Shown: positions 16,684 through 25,458, counted from the stretch's first letter. The stretch: DNA of 64,000 nt from Streptomyces bacillaris (GCF_003268675.1 NZ_CP029378.1:5518001-5582000), one strand, 5' to 3'. The notes: generated by a model from the letters alone, not told the origin. Numbers and translations are program-made.

Positions 16684-18183
16684 GTGTCTCTGCCCCAGGA
16701 AGCCAAGCTCCGGACCACAGCCGTCGTGCTCGCGGGCGGCACCGGGCAGCGGGTGGGGCTGTCGATCCCCAAGCAGCTACTGAAGATCGCGGGCAAGGCG
16801 GTCATAGAGCACACGCTGACGATCTTTCAGAACGCCGAGGACATCGACGACATCATCGTGATGATGGCGCCGGGGTTCGTGCCGGACGTCGAGAAGATCG
16901 TCGTCAAGGCCCAGTTGACCAAGGTCACCCGGGTCATCGAGGGCGGCACCACCCGCAACGAGACCACCGAGCGCGCCATCGCGGCCCTCGGTGAGGGTCT
17001 CGCCGAGAACGAGGACCGCAACGTCCTCTTCCACGACGCGGTGCGCCCCCTGCTGTCACAGCGCGTCATCAGGGACTGTGTCGCCGCCCTCGACCGCTAC
17101 CAGGCCGTCGACGTCGCCATCCCCTCCGCGGACACGATCATCGTGACCCGCACCCACGGCGAGGACGGCGAGTTCATCACCGAGGTCCCCGACCGCTCCC
17201 GGCTGCGCCGCGGCCAGACCCCGCAGGCGTTCAAGCTCTCCACGATCCGCAAGGCGTACAGGATCGCGGCGGGAGACCCCAACTTCCAGGCCACGGACGA
17301 CTGTTCGGTGGTCCTCAAGTACCTCCCCGATGTGCCGATCCATGTGGTCGCGGGCGACGAGTACAACATGAAGGTCACCCAGCCGGTCGACGTCTTCCTC
17401 ACCGACAAGCTCTTCCAGCTCGCCTCCACCGCCGCCCCCCGCCAGGCCGACGAGGCCGCCTACCGGGAGCTGCTCTCAGGCAAGACCGTCGTCGTCTTCG
17501 GCGGTTCGTACGGGATCGGCGCCGACCTCGCGACGATGGCGGAGAGTTACGGGGCGAAGGTCTACGCGCTGGGCCGGTCCACCACCGGCACCCATGTGGA
17601 GAACCGGGCCGACATCGACGGGGCGCTCGCCCGGGCGCACGCCGAGACCGGGCGCGTCGACTACGTCATCAACACCGCGGGCGTCCTGCGCATCGGCAGG
17701 CTGGCCGAGACGGACGACGCGACGATCCAGGAAGCGCTGAACGTCAACTATCTGGCCCCCGTCCAGATCGCGCGCGCCTCCTACAAGTACCTCGCCGAGA
17801 CGCAGGGACAGCTGCTGCTCTACACCTCCAGCAGCTACACCCGCGGCCGGGCCGAGTACAGCCTCTACTCCTCCACCAAGGCCGCCATGGTCAACCTGAC
17901 CCAGGCGCTCGCCGACGAGTGGGCGGGGGAGGGCATCCGGGTGAACTGCGTGAACCCGGAGCGGACCGCGACACCGATGCGCACCAGGGCCTTCGGCCAG
18001 GAGCCGGAGGGCTCGCTGCTCTCCTCGGAGGCCGTGGCCCGCACCTCGCTGGACGTGCTGCTCTCCGAGCTGACCGGGCACGTCATCGACGTACGACAGC
18101 AGGACCCGACGGCGGAGGCCTCCGCTTCGTCCGGGTTCGATCAGGCGCTGGCCTCCGCGCTGGACCGCCAGGGGGACGGTTGA
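16684..18183 (+). CDS. Bifunctional D-ribitol-5-phosphate cytidylyltransferase / short-chain reductase (Bcs1 type)
   Basis: Fusion of 499 residues. Residues 10-240 form an IspD/TarI-type cytidylyltransferase: VVLAGGTGQRVGLSIPKQLLKIAGK, EGGTTRNET, HDAVRPL, and RGQTPQAFK. Residues 265-470 form a short-chain dehydrogenase: TVVVFGGSYGIGADL for NADP(H) binding, then a catalytic Tyr/Lys pair in YSLYSSTKAAM. This architecture is that of Haemophilus Bcs1/Acs1, which reduces ribulose 5-phosphate and activates the product as CDP-ribitol, the TarI+TarJ reactions. An IspD paralogue for isoprenoids would lack the reductase half. A TagF-like transferase gene follows, so CDP-ribitol (or a related CDP-polyol) for wall teichoic acid is the likely product. 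Confidence 0.85.
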   Translation: MSLPQEAKLRTTAVVLAGGTGQRVGLSIPKQLLKIAGKAVIEHTLTIFQNAEDIDDIIVMMAPGFVPDVEKIVVKAQLTKVTRVIEGGTTRNETTERAIAALGEGLAENEDRNVLFHDAVRPLLSQRVIRDCVAALDRYQAVDVAIPSADTIIVTRTHGEDGEFITEVPDRSRLRRGQTPQAFKLSTIRKAYRIAAGDPNFQATDDCSVVLKYLPDVPIHVVAGDEYNMKVTQPVDVFLTDKLFQLASTAAPRQADEAAYRELLSGKTVVVFGGSYGIGADLATMAESYGAKVYALGRSTTGTHVENRADIDGALARAHAETGRVDYVINTAGVLRIGRLAETDDATIQEALNVNYLAPVQIARASYKYLAETQGQLLLYTSSSYTRGRAEYSLYSSTKAAMVNLTQALADEWAGEGIRVNCVNPERTATPMRTRAFGQEPEGSLLSSEAVARTSLDVLLSELTGHVIDVRQQDPTAEASASSGFDQALASALDRQGDG

Positions 18184-18209
18184 TCATTCTCGGAACCGAC
18201 GCGATAACG

Positions 18210-18244
18210 GGCCTCGGTCACCGCTTAATGCGGTGACCGAGGCC
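18210..18244 (+). terminator. Terminator after the CDP-ribitol synthase gene
   Basis: A perfect 15-bp stem (GGCCTCGGTCACCGC and complement) with a TTAAT loop lies 26 bases after the stop codon. Followed by TTGCGCTTAT, not a true T-run. Confidence 0.75.
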
Positions 18245-18271
18245 TTGCGCTTATACGCATCTTCATATTTT

Positions 18272-18300
18272 CCTCATTTACGTGAACCTCATTACGTGAA
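18272..18300 (+). repeat. Tandem 14/15-bp repeat upstream of the TagF-like gene
   Basis: CCTCATTTACGTGAA (18272-18286) is followed directly by CCTCATTACGTGAA (18287-18300), identical but for one T. It is in an AT-rich island that should contain the promoter of the gene at 18334, so it may be an operator. Confidence 0.55.
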
Positions 18301-18333
18301 ACCAGCCGGCACCCCCCCTGGAGCAGGTTCTTC

Positions 18334-20538
18334 ATGATCTCCCAAGCCATCCGCCTCGCCCGTGTGGGCAGCAGATCAGAACTGGCGGCAGCATTGCTGA
18401 TGGGGCTCGGATACCCCTGTGTCATGCTCGCCGCGCTCATTCCGAACGTGTGGTTCTTCGCGGCGGCGGCAGCCGTCACCTACCTCGCGGACCGGTATCT
18501 GCACCATCGCGGGAGCTATGTGATCAACCGGCTCGGCAGGGTGCGGGCGGGGCTGTCCATCCGCTTCCTGCTGCGCCAGCTGATGATCATCCTGCTGCTG
18601 GCCCGGCTCGACCTGTCCGAGGGACCGCTGTTCTACACGGCGGCCGCCTGCTTCCTGCTCTTCTTCGCTCTCCAGATCCCGCACGGCGCCCTGACGACCC
18701 TGATCAGGCTGCGCCGCACGATGCCGGTCATCACCCGCAACGTGGACCTCAACGCCGTACGCATCCCCGACGCCCCGCCGAGCGCGCTGCTGCGCAGCTC
18801 GGGCGAGAAGATGCTGTACCTGGACATCCCCGCGGTGGCCGGCATCCTGATCGCCGCCGGGACCGGCGAGAACGCCGCCGCCTACGCCGGTGCCGCGCTC
18901 ACCCTGCTGCTCGCCCTCCTCTACGTGGCGGCGCTCGTCCCCTACCTGCGCCGCAGCAGGCTGGCGCCCCGGCCCGCCGCCGTGCTCAAGGCCGTCGACA
19001 CCTGGCTGAGCGAGTACCAGCCGACCGTGGTGCTCTACTTCTCCGGCTCCAACGAGTCCGCCTACCAGGGCAACATGTGGCTGGAGACCATGGCCCGGAT
19101 CGAGGGCCGGCCGCTGATCATCATGCGGGAACGCGGTCTGGTCCCGCAGCTGGCCGAGACCTCCGTCCCGGTGATCTGCGTCCCGGCGGGCACCCACCTG
19201 ATGAACCTGGACCTCTCCACCGTCCGGGTCTGTCTGTATCCGGCCAACGTCGGCAAGAACATCCACATCCTGCGCGTGCCCACCATGAAGCACGTCTTCA
19301 TCGGCCACGGCGACAGCGACAAGCTCGCCAGCGTCAACCCGTACTCCAAGGTCTACGACGAGGTCTGGACGGCCGGCCGCGCGGGCCGCGACCGGTACGC
19401 GCTGGCCGACGTGGGCGTCCGGGACGAGGACATCGTCGAGGTCGGCCGCCCGCAACTGGAGTCCGTCGAGAGAGGTACGGGCTCGCTGCGCAACCCCATC
19501 CCGACCGTGCTGTACGCCCCCACCTGGGAGGGCTGGGACGACAACCCCGGCAACACCTCGCTGCTCCTTGCGGGCGAGAACATCGTGCGCGGGCTGATCG
19601 ACGCGGACGAGCCGGTCCGGATCGTCTACAAGCCGCACCCCTTCACCGGCATCCGCAACGCCAGGGCCAAGGCGGTCGACGCCCGGATCCGGGCCATGCT
19701 GGAGAAGGCCGCCGCCGAGCGCGCCGCCGAGCCCCGCTGGGTCCGGGAGGCCGAGCGGACGGCCGCCGACCGGAGCGCCGCCGAGGCCGAACTCGTCACC
19801 ATCGGCGCCCGGTTGGCGGAGCTGGCCGTGGTGGGCCGCCCCGGCGCGGACGAGGCGGAGGAGTCGCGGGTCGCGCTCGCGGATCCCGCCCGCGAGGCGG
19901 AGACGGCCCGGCTGCGGGCCGCGTGGAACGACGCCTACTGGCGCTCCTTCGGCTGGTGGGAGCACCGTACGGTGACGGGCCCGCAGCCCAGGCTGTACGA
20001 CTGCTTCAACGAGTCCGACGCCATGGTCTCGGACATCTCCAGCGTGGTCTCCGACTTCATCGCGAGCGGAAAGCCGTACGCGGTCACCGACTCCGCGGGG
20101 CTGGGCGCCGAGGAGTTCCGGCGGCAGAACACCGCTGTACGGGCCGCGGTCGTCCTCTCCAACGGCGCCGGGGAACTCGGTGAACTGCTGGCCGCCGTCG
20201 CGGACCCACCCGCCGACACCCTGGCCGGGGCGCGCCGGGAGCTGAAGACGTACCTCCTGGGCCCGGACGAGCCGACCTCCATGGAGCGGTTCAACGCCGC
20301 CGTACGGGCGCTCGCCGCCAAGGCGGAGGCCCGTAACGCCGGGGTCGCCCAGCGGATCGGGGACCAGGCCGTGGCCGTCCCGGACCGGGAGGCGGACTCC
20401 AGCGGTGCCGGGACGGGCGAGCCGGAGGCGACGGCGGCGGCCGTCGCCACGGCGGACCCGGACGCGGTGGCCGTCCCCGGCGGCGAGGCGGAAGTGGCGG
20501 AAGCCGCGGTCGCTCCGGAGGCCACGACGGCGCGCTGA
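18334..20538 (+). CDS. Membrane-anchored CDP-glycerol/ribitol phosphotransferase (TagF/TarL family)
   Basis: Protein of 734 residues that likely transfers polyol phosphate units to a growing wall polymer. Residues 1-210 contain several hydrophobic segments (about 25-60, 85-115, 165-205), so the enzyme is membrane-attached. The catalytic part has FIGHGDSDK (about 327) carrying the family His, VYKPHPF (about 432) and VSDISSVVSDF (about 565), the classic TagF triad of motifs. A charged insert lies at about 450-540 and the C-terminal 60 residues are an Ala/Glu-rich tail. ATG start with GGAG 10 bases upstream. Placed directly after the CDP-ribitol synthase gene, which supplies its probable donor. 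Polymer length and donor cannot be read from sequence. Confidence 0.83.
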   Translation: MISQAIRLARVGSRSELAAALLMGLGYPCVMLAALIPNVWFFAAAAAVTYLADRYLHHRGSYVINRLGRVRAGLSIRFLLRQLMIILLLARLDLSEGPLFYTAAACFLLFFALQIPHGALTTLIRLRRTMPVITRNVDLNAVRIPDAPPSALLRSSGEKMLYLDIPAVAGILIAAGTGENAAAYAGAALTLLLALLYVAALVPYLRRSRLAPRPAAVLKAVDTWLSEYQPTVVLYFSGSNESAYQGNMWLETMARIEGRPLIIMRERGLVPQLAETSVPVICVPAGTHLMNLDLSTVRVCLYPANVGKNIHILRVPTMKHVFIGHGDSDKLASVNPYSKVYDEVWTAGRAGRDRYALADVGVRDEDIVEVGRPQLESVERGTGSLRNPIPTVLYAPTWEGWDDNPGNTSLLLAGENIVRGLIDADEPVRIVYKPHPFTGIRNARAKAVDARIRAMLEKAAAERAAEPRWVREAERTAADRSAAEAELVTIGARLAELAVVGRPGADEAEESRVALADPAREAETARLRAAWNDAYWRSFGWWEHRTVTGPQPRLYDCFNESDAMVSDISSVVSDFIASGKPYAVTDSAGLGAEEFRRQNTAVRAAVVLSNGAGELGELLAAVADPPADTLAGARRELKTYLLGPDEPTSMERFNAAVRALAAKAEARNAGVAQRIGDQAVAVPDREADSSGAGTGEPEATAAAVATADPDAVAVPGGEAEVAEAAVAPEATTAR

Positions 20539-20584
20539 GGCCCACAGCCGACCGGGCCGGCCGGAAAGGGACGCAACCCCGACG

Positions 20585-20627
20585 ACGACCCGTACGTCTC
20601 CCTCCGAGGAGGGGATGTACGGGTCGT
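20585..20627 (+). terminator. Terminator after the TagF-like gene
   Basis: An 11-bp stem (ACGACCCGTAC and its complement, 20585-20595 and 20617-20627) with a 21-base loop that itself contains a CTCC/GGAG pairing. No T-run. Confidence 0.65.
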
Positions 20628-20637
20628 TCGGCGTGTT

Positions 20638-20710
20638 TGCACATAAAGAGTTTTGTGCACAAAGAGTGCAGAGCCGGGCAATTCGCCTTCCCTCGTGATC
20701 AAATCGGCGG
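20638..20710 (+). promoter_or_regulatory. AT-rich promoter region with imperfect direct repeats
   Basis: TGCACATAAAGAGT (20638-20651) and TGCACAAAGAGT (20656-20667) are 18 bases apart. TCAAAT (20699-20704) lies six bases before the GTG at 20711 and is a possible, weak leaderless -10 box. Confidence 0.4.
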
Positions 20711-21958
20711 GTGGATATGGCCGACATGCCCAGGACGAACCACGAGCCCGATGTCAGTGTGATCATCGGGGCGTATGAAGCGATGCCCTATCTGATCCGG
20801 TGTCTGGAGTCGGTGGACGCGCAGACGATCGGCCCCGGACGCATGGAGATCGTCGCGGTCGACGACGGTTCCACGGACGGTACGGGCGAATGTCTGGAGG
20901 AATTCGCCGCCCGGACGGCGATCCCCATGCGGGTCGTCCGGCAGGAGAATTCCGGCGGTCCCAGCGGCCCGCGGAACCTCGGCCTCGGGCTGGCCCGGGG
21001 CCGGTACGTCTTCTTTCTCGACGCCGACGACTATTTCGGTGAAGAGGCCCTGGAACGCATGGTCGCCATGGGCGACCGGGCGGGCACGGACGTGATTCTC
21101 GGAAAGATCGTCGGCGTCGACCGCGGTGCGGCCAAGTCCATGTGGGGCGAGACCGTCGAGCGCGCCGATCTCTTCGATTCCCACATCAAATTCACCCTGA
21201 GCGCGCAGAAACTGTTCCGGCGCGACCTTCTCGTACGGCTCGGCATGAGCTTCGACGAGAAGCTGCGGACGGGCGAGGACGCCCTCTTCACCATGGAGGC
21301 GTATCTGCGCGGCGACGGGGTCTCCGTCGTCGCGGACTACACCTGCTACTACCTGGTGGGCCGGGAGGACGGCAAACAGCTCACCAAGAGCGGCGGCTAC
21401 GAGCTGCGGTTCGACTCGGCCAGGGCGCTCATGAAGCTCATCGCCGACCATGTCCCGCCGGGGCCGCGGCGCGACACCCTGATGGTCCGGCCCTTCGTCA
21501 TCACGCTGCTCCCGCAGTTCGGCCCGGCCCTCCTCGGGCAGAGCGAGGCCGTGCGGAAGCACAAGCTGGAGCTGGCCGCCCCGCTGATGCGGGCCTACTG
21601 GACGCCGGGGCTGGCCCGCCGGCTCAAGGTCCAGGAGAGGCTGCGGCTGACCTGCGTGGCCGAGGGGCGGCTCGATCTCCTGCTGGACATCCTGCGGTTC
21701 CTGAAGGACAAGAAGAAGCCGAAGGCGGTCCGCAAGGGTCTGCGCGGCCGGCTCCACCTCACCTACCCGCACTTCGGGGAGGGCGCGGGGCTGCCGGACG
21801 CGGCGTACGAGCTGACCGTGCCGGAGCGGATCGGCGGCGGAAAACCCGTGGTGCCGGAGCCGCAGACCCCGACGGTCTTCGTACGGCGCCTGAGGCGCAA
21901 GGCCCGCCGGACGGCCGGGGCGCTCCGGACCGCCCTCCACGTACCGCGCCGCGCGTAG
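20711..21958 (+). CDS. GT2 glycosyltransferase, TarS/TarP-like
   Basis: Inverting GT-A glycosyltransferase of 415 residues, paralogous to the enzyme at 6.5-8.2 kb. It has VSVIIGAYEAMPYL, VDDGSTDGTG, NSGGPSGPRNLGL and a DADDYF metal motif. The TarS-type continuation follows (GKIVGVD, FTLSAQKLFRRDLL, GEDALFTMEAYL, VSVVADYTCYY). It lacks the long beta-rich C-terminal module of its paralogue and ends in a basic tail. GTG at 20711 chosen, but ATG codons at 20717 and 20726 are possible; no ribosome binding site is seen for any of them. Likely decorates the wall polymer made by the neighbouring genes. Confidence 0.8.
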   Translation: MDMADMPRTNHEPDVSVIIGAYEAMPYLIRCLESVDAQTIGPGRMEIVAVDDGSTDGTGECLEEFAARTAIPMRVVRQENSGGPSGPRNLGLGLARGRYVFFLDADDYFGEEALERMVAMGDRAGTDVILGKIVGVDRGAAKSMWGETVERADLFDSHIKFTLSAQKLFRRDLLVRLGMSFDEKLRTGEDALFTMEAYLRGDGVSVVADYTCYYLVGREDGKQLTKSGGYELRFDSARALMKLIADHVPPGPRRDTLMVRPFVITLLPQFGPALLGQSEAVRKHKLELAAPLMRAYWTPGLARRLKVQERLRLTCVAEGRLDLLLDILRFLKDKKKPKAVRKGLRGRLHLTYPHFGEGAGLPDAAYELTVPERIGGGKPVVPEPQTPTVFVRRLRRKARRTAGALRTALHVPRRA

Positions 21959-21982
21959 TCGCACCCTCGGCGGTTCGGGGCC

Positions 21983-23407
21983 CTACTCCTCCGGCCGCAG
22001 CAGCTTCCGGACCGGGCGGCCCACCACCCGGCGGGCCCGCCGGTAGACGGTCGGGAGGGTGCCCGCGCCCTGGCCGATCTGGATCCGGACACCGACCGGG
22101 GACGTCCGTCCGGCGAGCCGGCCGCGCAGCTCCGCGTTGTGCGCGGCCAACTCCTCCATCCGGCCCCGCAGCCAGCCGAACCGCGCGCTCAGCGCCTCGG
22201 GGTCGTTGCCGATCCAGGGGCGCACGGCGGGCGGCAGCGCGAGACCGGCCAGCCGGGCGTCGAACGCGGCGCCCCCGTCGCCGTGCGTGAAGGTGTTCTC
22301 CAGGCCGTTCCGCTCCAGGAACCCGATGAAGCGGAGGAAGCGCTCCTCGTGCCCGTTCACGAGCCCGCCGAAGTCGGCAGCCTCGTACAGTTCGGCGGGA
22401 TCGACGGTGTCGGGGACCTCGGAGATCCTGCGGTGCGGGATCTCGAAGTACCGGCACAGCTCCAGGGTCCGGGAGTCGCTGCACAGGACCGTGCTCGGCA
22501 CCCCGGCCAGCAGCGCCGCGATGTTGCCGTGGATGCGGGAGCCGAAGGAGAAGTCGAAGTCGCGGAGTTCACCGATCCAGGTGGCCGGGTCGATGTAGAG
22601 CCGGACCTTGTCCTCCCGGTACATCGGGTGGGACGGGTGCGTCGGCATCGAGGTCTGCGCGCCGTCGGGGTGCGGGGTCTCGCGCCAGTGCAGCAGCTCC
22701 GCCTCCAGAAGGTTCTGCCCGATGAACCGGAGGTGCGGATAGCGCCCGTGGGCCCGGCGGATGATCGCGTCGAGCCCGTGCGCGCGGACGGCGCTGTGCG
22801 AGCCGTTCACCGCGATACGGGACTCGGCGGTGAGCGGCCCCTGGCGCTTGGTGAGCGTGAACGTCGCGCCGTTCAGGAACATCGAGGGGCAGCCGATGAC
22901 CTCCACGTCCCGGAACCCCATGTCGGCCAGGTACCGCGCGGTGAACTCGCCCCGCACGCCGATGGAGGCGCTGCGGTCGAGGACCGCCGCGACGAACTGC
23001 CGGACCGTCTGCTCCATCGGCTTCAGCCGCTCCGCGTCGTACGCCAGCGGGGCCTGTGCCCCGACGCCCAGCACGACCACGGGGATCCGCAACTTCCTGA
23101 TCAGCTGCGTCATCCGGGCCAGCGGCCGCTCGAAGGTCGGGCGGAAGGCGTTGGCCAGCGGGACGACGAAGACGTCGTACTCCTCGTTGATGCGCTCCGC
23201 CTCGGACGGGACCGCCCGGATCCCGTTGGAGAACACGTCCGTCCGCGGGGTCGTCAGGATCTTGTGCGCCGCGTCGCTGAAGATCAGGTTCCCGGTGTTC
23301 GTCGCGAAGACGTCCCGGTGGAGGGCGTCCTCCAGGGAACCCGTATCGAACGGACTTTTGCCCGATCGCAGAAGTAAGCGGCGTTTCCGGGACGGTTCGT
23401 CGGTCAC
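21983..23407 (-). CDS. Polysaccharide pyruvyl transferase family protein
   Basis: Protein of 474 residues. An N-terminal NTGNLIFSDAAHKIL segment is followed by a GT-B-like fold with VVVLGVGAQ (about 103) and, near 300, the family hallmark FSFGSRIHGNIAALLAGVPS. Family members transfer pyruvate from phosphoenolpyruvate to form a ketal on a cell-wall sugar. The C-terminal 90 residues look helical (RMEELAAHNAELRGRL). GTG start supported by a -10 box six bases upstream; the longer open frame beyond it has no better start. Converges on the GT2 gene with only 24 bases between. Together they suggest pyruvylated wall polymer. Confidence 0.82.
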   Translation of the reverse strand: MTDEPSRKRRLLLRSGKSPFDTGSLEDALHRDVFATNTGNLIFSDAAHKILTTPRTDVFSNGIRAVPSEAERINEEYDVFVVPLANAFRPTFERPLARMTQLIRKLRIPVVVLGVGAQAPLAYDAERLKPMEQTVRQFVAAVLDRSASIGVRGEFTARYLADMGFRDVEVIGCPSMFLNGATFTLTKRQGPLTAESRIAVNGSHSAVRAHGLDAIIRRAHGRYPHLRFIGQNLLEAELLHWRETPHPDGAQTSMPTHPSHPMYREDKVRLYIDPATWIGELRDFDFSFGSRIHGNIAALLAGVPSTVLCSDSRTLELCRYFEIPHRRISEVPDTVDPAELYEAADFGGLVNGHEERFLRFIGFLERNGLENTFTHGDGGAAFDARLAGLALPPAVRPWIGNDPEALSARFGWLRGRMEELAAHNAELRGRLAGRTSPVGVRIQIGQGAGTLPTVYRRARRVVGRPVRKLLRPEE

Positions 23408-23419
23408 GGGCCCAGCGTA
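23408..23419 (-). promoter_or_regulatory. Leaderless promoter -10 box for the pyruvyl transferase
   Basis: On the minus strand TACGCT (23419 to 23414) is followed by six bases and the GTG at 23407, the canonical leaderless layout. No ribosome binding site is present. Confidence 0.65.
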
Positions 23420-23516
23420 GCCCGGTGCCACCCGGCCGGAGAGGGCGTCGTACCCGCTGGAGGGCGAGTCGTGCCGCCCGCGCTGAGACGGATCGGCGCC
23501 CCGCCGACGCCTCGCG

Positions 23517-23522
23517 TAGATT
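23517..23522 (+). promoter_or_regulatory. Possible -10 box upstream of proB
   Basis: TAGATT, about 40 bases before the proB GTG, fits a -10 with a start near 23529. The -35 is not clear. Confidence 0.4.
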
Positions 23523-23562
23523 GTGGGCGCCGGTGAGGACGACATGATGGGGACGGGCGTAC

Positions 23563-24756
23563 GTGTCAGGGGCAAGCGAATTCGAAGGCGCACTCCGCAC
23601 ACCCTCCGACCGGGGTGACTCCGGGCGGCGGGCAGAAGTGACCGGTGCCCGCAGGATCGTCGTCAAGGTCGGCTCCTCCTCGCTCACCACCGCCTCCGGC
23701 GGCCTCGACGCCGACCGCGTCGACGCCCTCGTCGACGTCCTGGCCAAGGTCAGGGACGGCGGCGAACGCGAGGTCGTCCTCGTCTCCAGCGGTGCCATCG
23801 CCGCCGGGCTCGCCCCGCTCGGCCTGGTCCGCCGCCCCAAGGACCTCGCCCGCCAGCAGGCCGCCGCCAGCGTCGGCCAGGGGCTCCTGGTCGCCCGCTA
23901 CACCGCCTCCTTCGCGCGTTACGGCGTCCGCGTCGGCCAGGTGCTCCTCACCGCCGACGACACCAGCCGCCGCGCCCACTACCGCAACGCCTTCAGCACC
24001 CTCGACAAGCTCCTGGAGATGGGCGCCGTCCCCGTCGTCAACGAGAACGACACCGTCGCCACCGACGAGATCCGCTTCGGCGACAACGACCGGCTCGCCG
24101 CCCTCGTCGCCCACCTCGTCCACGCCGACCTCCTCGTCCTCCTCTCCGACGTCGACGGCCTCTACGACGGACCGCCCGGAACCCCCGGCGCCTCCCGCAT
24201 CGCCGAGGTCACCGGCCCCGGCGACCTCGCGGGCGTCACCATCGGCAGCGCCGGCAAGGCGGGCGTGGGCACCGGCGGCATGGTCACCAAGGTCGAGGCC
24301 GCCAACATCGCCACCGCCGCCGGGGTCCCCGTCGTCCTCACCTCCGCCAGCCGGGCCGCCGACGCCCTCGCGGGCCGCGACACCGGCACGTACTTCCACC
24401 GCACCGGCCGCCGCTCCGCCGACCGGCTCCTCTGGCTCGCCCACGCCTCCACCCCGCAGGGCGCGCTCACCCTGGACGACGGTGCCGTACGGGCCGTCGT
24501 GGAGCGCCGCACCTCGCTGCTGCCCGCCGGGATCTCCGCCGTCGAGGGTGAGTTCAGCGCCGGCGACCCGGTGGAGCTGCGCGATCTGCGCGGCGCCCCC
24601 GTCGCCCGCGGGCTCGTCAACTTCGACGCGAAGGAGATCCCCCAGCTGCTCGGCCGCTCCACCCGCGATCTCGCCCGTGAGCTGGGCCCCGCCTATGAGC
24701 GCGAGGTCGTACACAGGGACGATCTGGTCATCCTCGTGCCGCGCCTCACCCCCTGA
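23563..24756 (+). CDS. proB: Glutamate 5-kinase
   Basis: First enzyme of proline synthesis; phosphorylates glutamate to gamma-glutamyl phosphate. The amino-acid kinase domain (about 28-285) has VVKVGSSSLT, VVLVSSGAIAAG, VNENDTVATDEIRFGDND and GTGGMVTKVEAA. A C-terminal PUA domain (about 300-390) follows. The listed GTG, with GGGGA nearby, gives 397 residues. An in-frame GTG at 23638 gives 372 residues, closer to the family, and may be the true start. proA lies one gene downstream. Divergent from the pyruvyl transferase gene. Confidence 0.93.
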   Translation: MSGASEFEGALRTPSDRGDSGRRAEVTGARRIVVKVGSSSLTTASGGLDADRVDALVDVLAKVRDGGEREVVLVSSGAIAAGLAPLGLVRRPKDLARQQAAASVGQGLLVARYTASFARYGVRVGQVLLTADDTSRRAHYRNAFSTLDKLLEMGAVPVVNENDTVATDEIRFGDNDRLAALVAHLVHADLLVLLSDVDGLYDGPPGTPGASRIAEVTGPGDLAGVTIGSAGKAGVGTGGMVTKVEAANIATAAGVPVVLTSASRAADALAGRDTGTYFHRTGRRSADRLLWLAHASTPQGALTLDDGAVRAVVERRTSLLPAGISAVEGEFSAGDPVELRDLRGAPVARGLVNFDAKEIPQLLGRSTRDLARELGPAYEREVVHRDDLVILVPRLTP

Positions 24757-24762
24757 AACGGC

Positions 24763-24794
24763 TGAAAGTCCCGCCATCGGGCAGGGACCTTTAC
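24763..24794 (+). terminator. Probable terminator after proB
   Basis: AAAGTCCC and GGGACCTTT form a stem with one bulge a few bases past the stop codon. A TTGACT at 24818-24823 could be a -35 for the next gene, but no -10 at proper spacing is seen. Confidence 0.45.
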
Positions 24795-24883
24795 CAAAAC
24801 CGCCCCACGCCCGGCCGTTGACTGGTCCACTTTGTAGCGGGGAAACAGGGGACCGCACAGCAACACATCACAGGAGGCCGCCG

Positions 24884-25375
24884 GTGAGACGAGCGCGCCC
24901 GGGGGCGTCGCCCCGAGGCACGGGCAGCCGCGCCCTGACGAGCGTCGGAGCGGGCGCCGGTTTCGACCGGAACCCGCCCCTGGGAGGCACCGCCGACCAG
25001 GAGCCGGTGCCGGAGCGCCAGGAGGACCGCCCGCAGTCGAAGCTCTGGCACATCACCCTCAGCGTCTCGGGGGCCGAGACCCCGCTGCGGGAGGTCAGAC
25101 GCGGTCTGGAGCAGCTCGCGCACGACCATCCCTTCCTGCTGACCAGCCGTTACGCAGGCGACCACGCGGAGATCCGCTACTGGGAAGAGGCCCGCGACCT
25201 GCACGACGCCGCCGCGGTCGCCCTGCGGCTGTGGGGCGAGCACCGCTCCAGCGCCCAACTGCCGCCGTGGAAGATCGTCGGCCTCGAAGTCATCGACCGC
25301 GAGACCTACCACCAGCGCATCGCCGAGGGGTACGGGCCACCGCCCGCCGCCCCCGTCGGCGTGCACCCGTACTGA
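24884..25375 (+). CDS. Uncharacterised protein between proB and proA
   Basis: Protein of 163 residues, not recognised. Residues 1-60 are basic and disordered. Residues 62-150 look like a small alpha/beta domain (LWHITLSVSGAETPLREVR, HDHPFLLTSRY, AEIRYWEEARDL, PPWKIVGLEVIDRETYHQRI). GTG start follows AGGAGG at 6 bases. Position between the two proline genes suggests co-conservation rather than a known enzymatic role; proA appears to have its own promoter. Confidence 0.8.
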   Translation: MRRARPGASPRGTGSRALTSVGAGAGFDRNPPLGGTADQEPVPERQEDRPQSKLWHITLSVSGAETPLREVRRGLEQLAHDHPFLLTSRYAGDHAEIRYWEEARDLHDAAAVALRLWGEHRSSAQLPPWKIVGLEVIDRETYHQRIAEGYGPPPAAPVGVHPY

Positions 25376-25458
25376 AAGGCCGTGCTGCGAGGCGTCCGCC
25401 CCTCGGGTCGGCCGTCTCGCATCACGGGATACGTGCCGTATGCCCGCAGAGCGCGCAT

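Noticed and set aside
16684..17420. IspD of the isoprenoid (MEP) pathway
   Set aside because: The cytidylyltransferase is fused to a short-chain reductase and followed by a TagF-like gene, which fits Bcs1-type CDP-ribitol synthesis; no ispF is adjacent.
2715..23407. Antibiotic or other secondary-metabolite cluster
   Set aside because: StrS-like aminotransferase and glycosyltransferases can suggest this. However, there are no polyketide, peptide or transporter genes, and the block is interleaved with ribosomal and obgE genes, so wall glycopolymer synthesis is the simpler reading.
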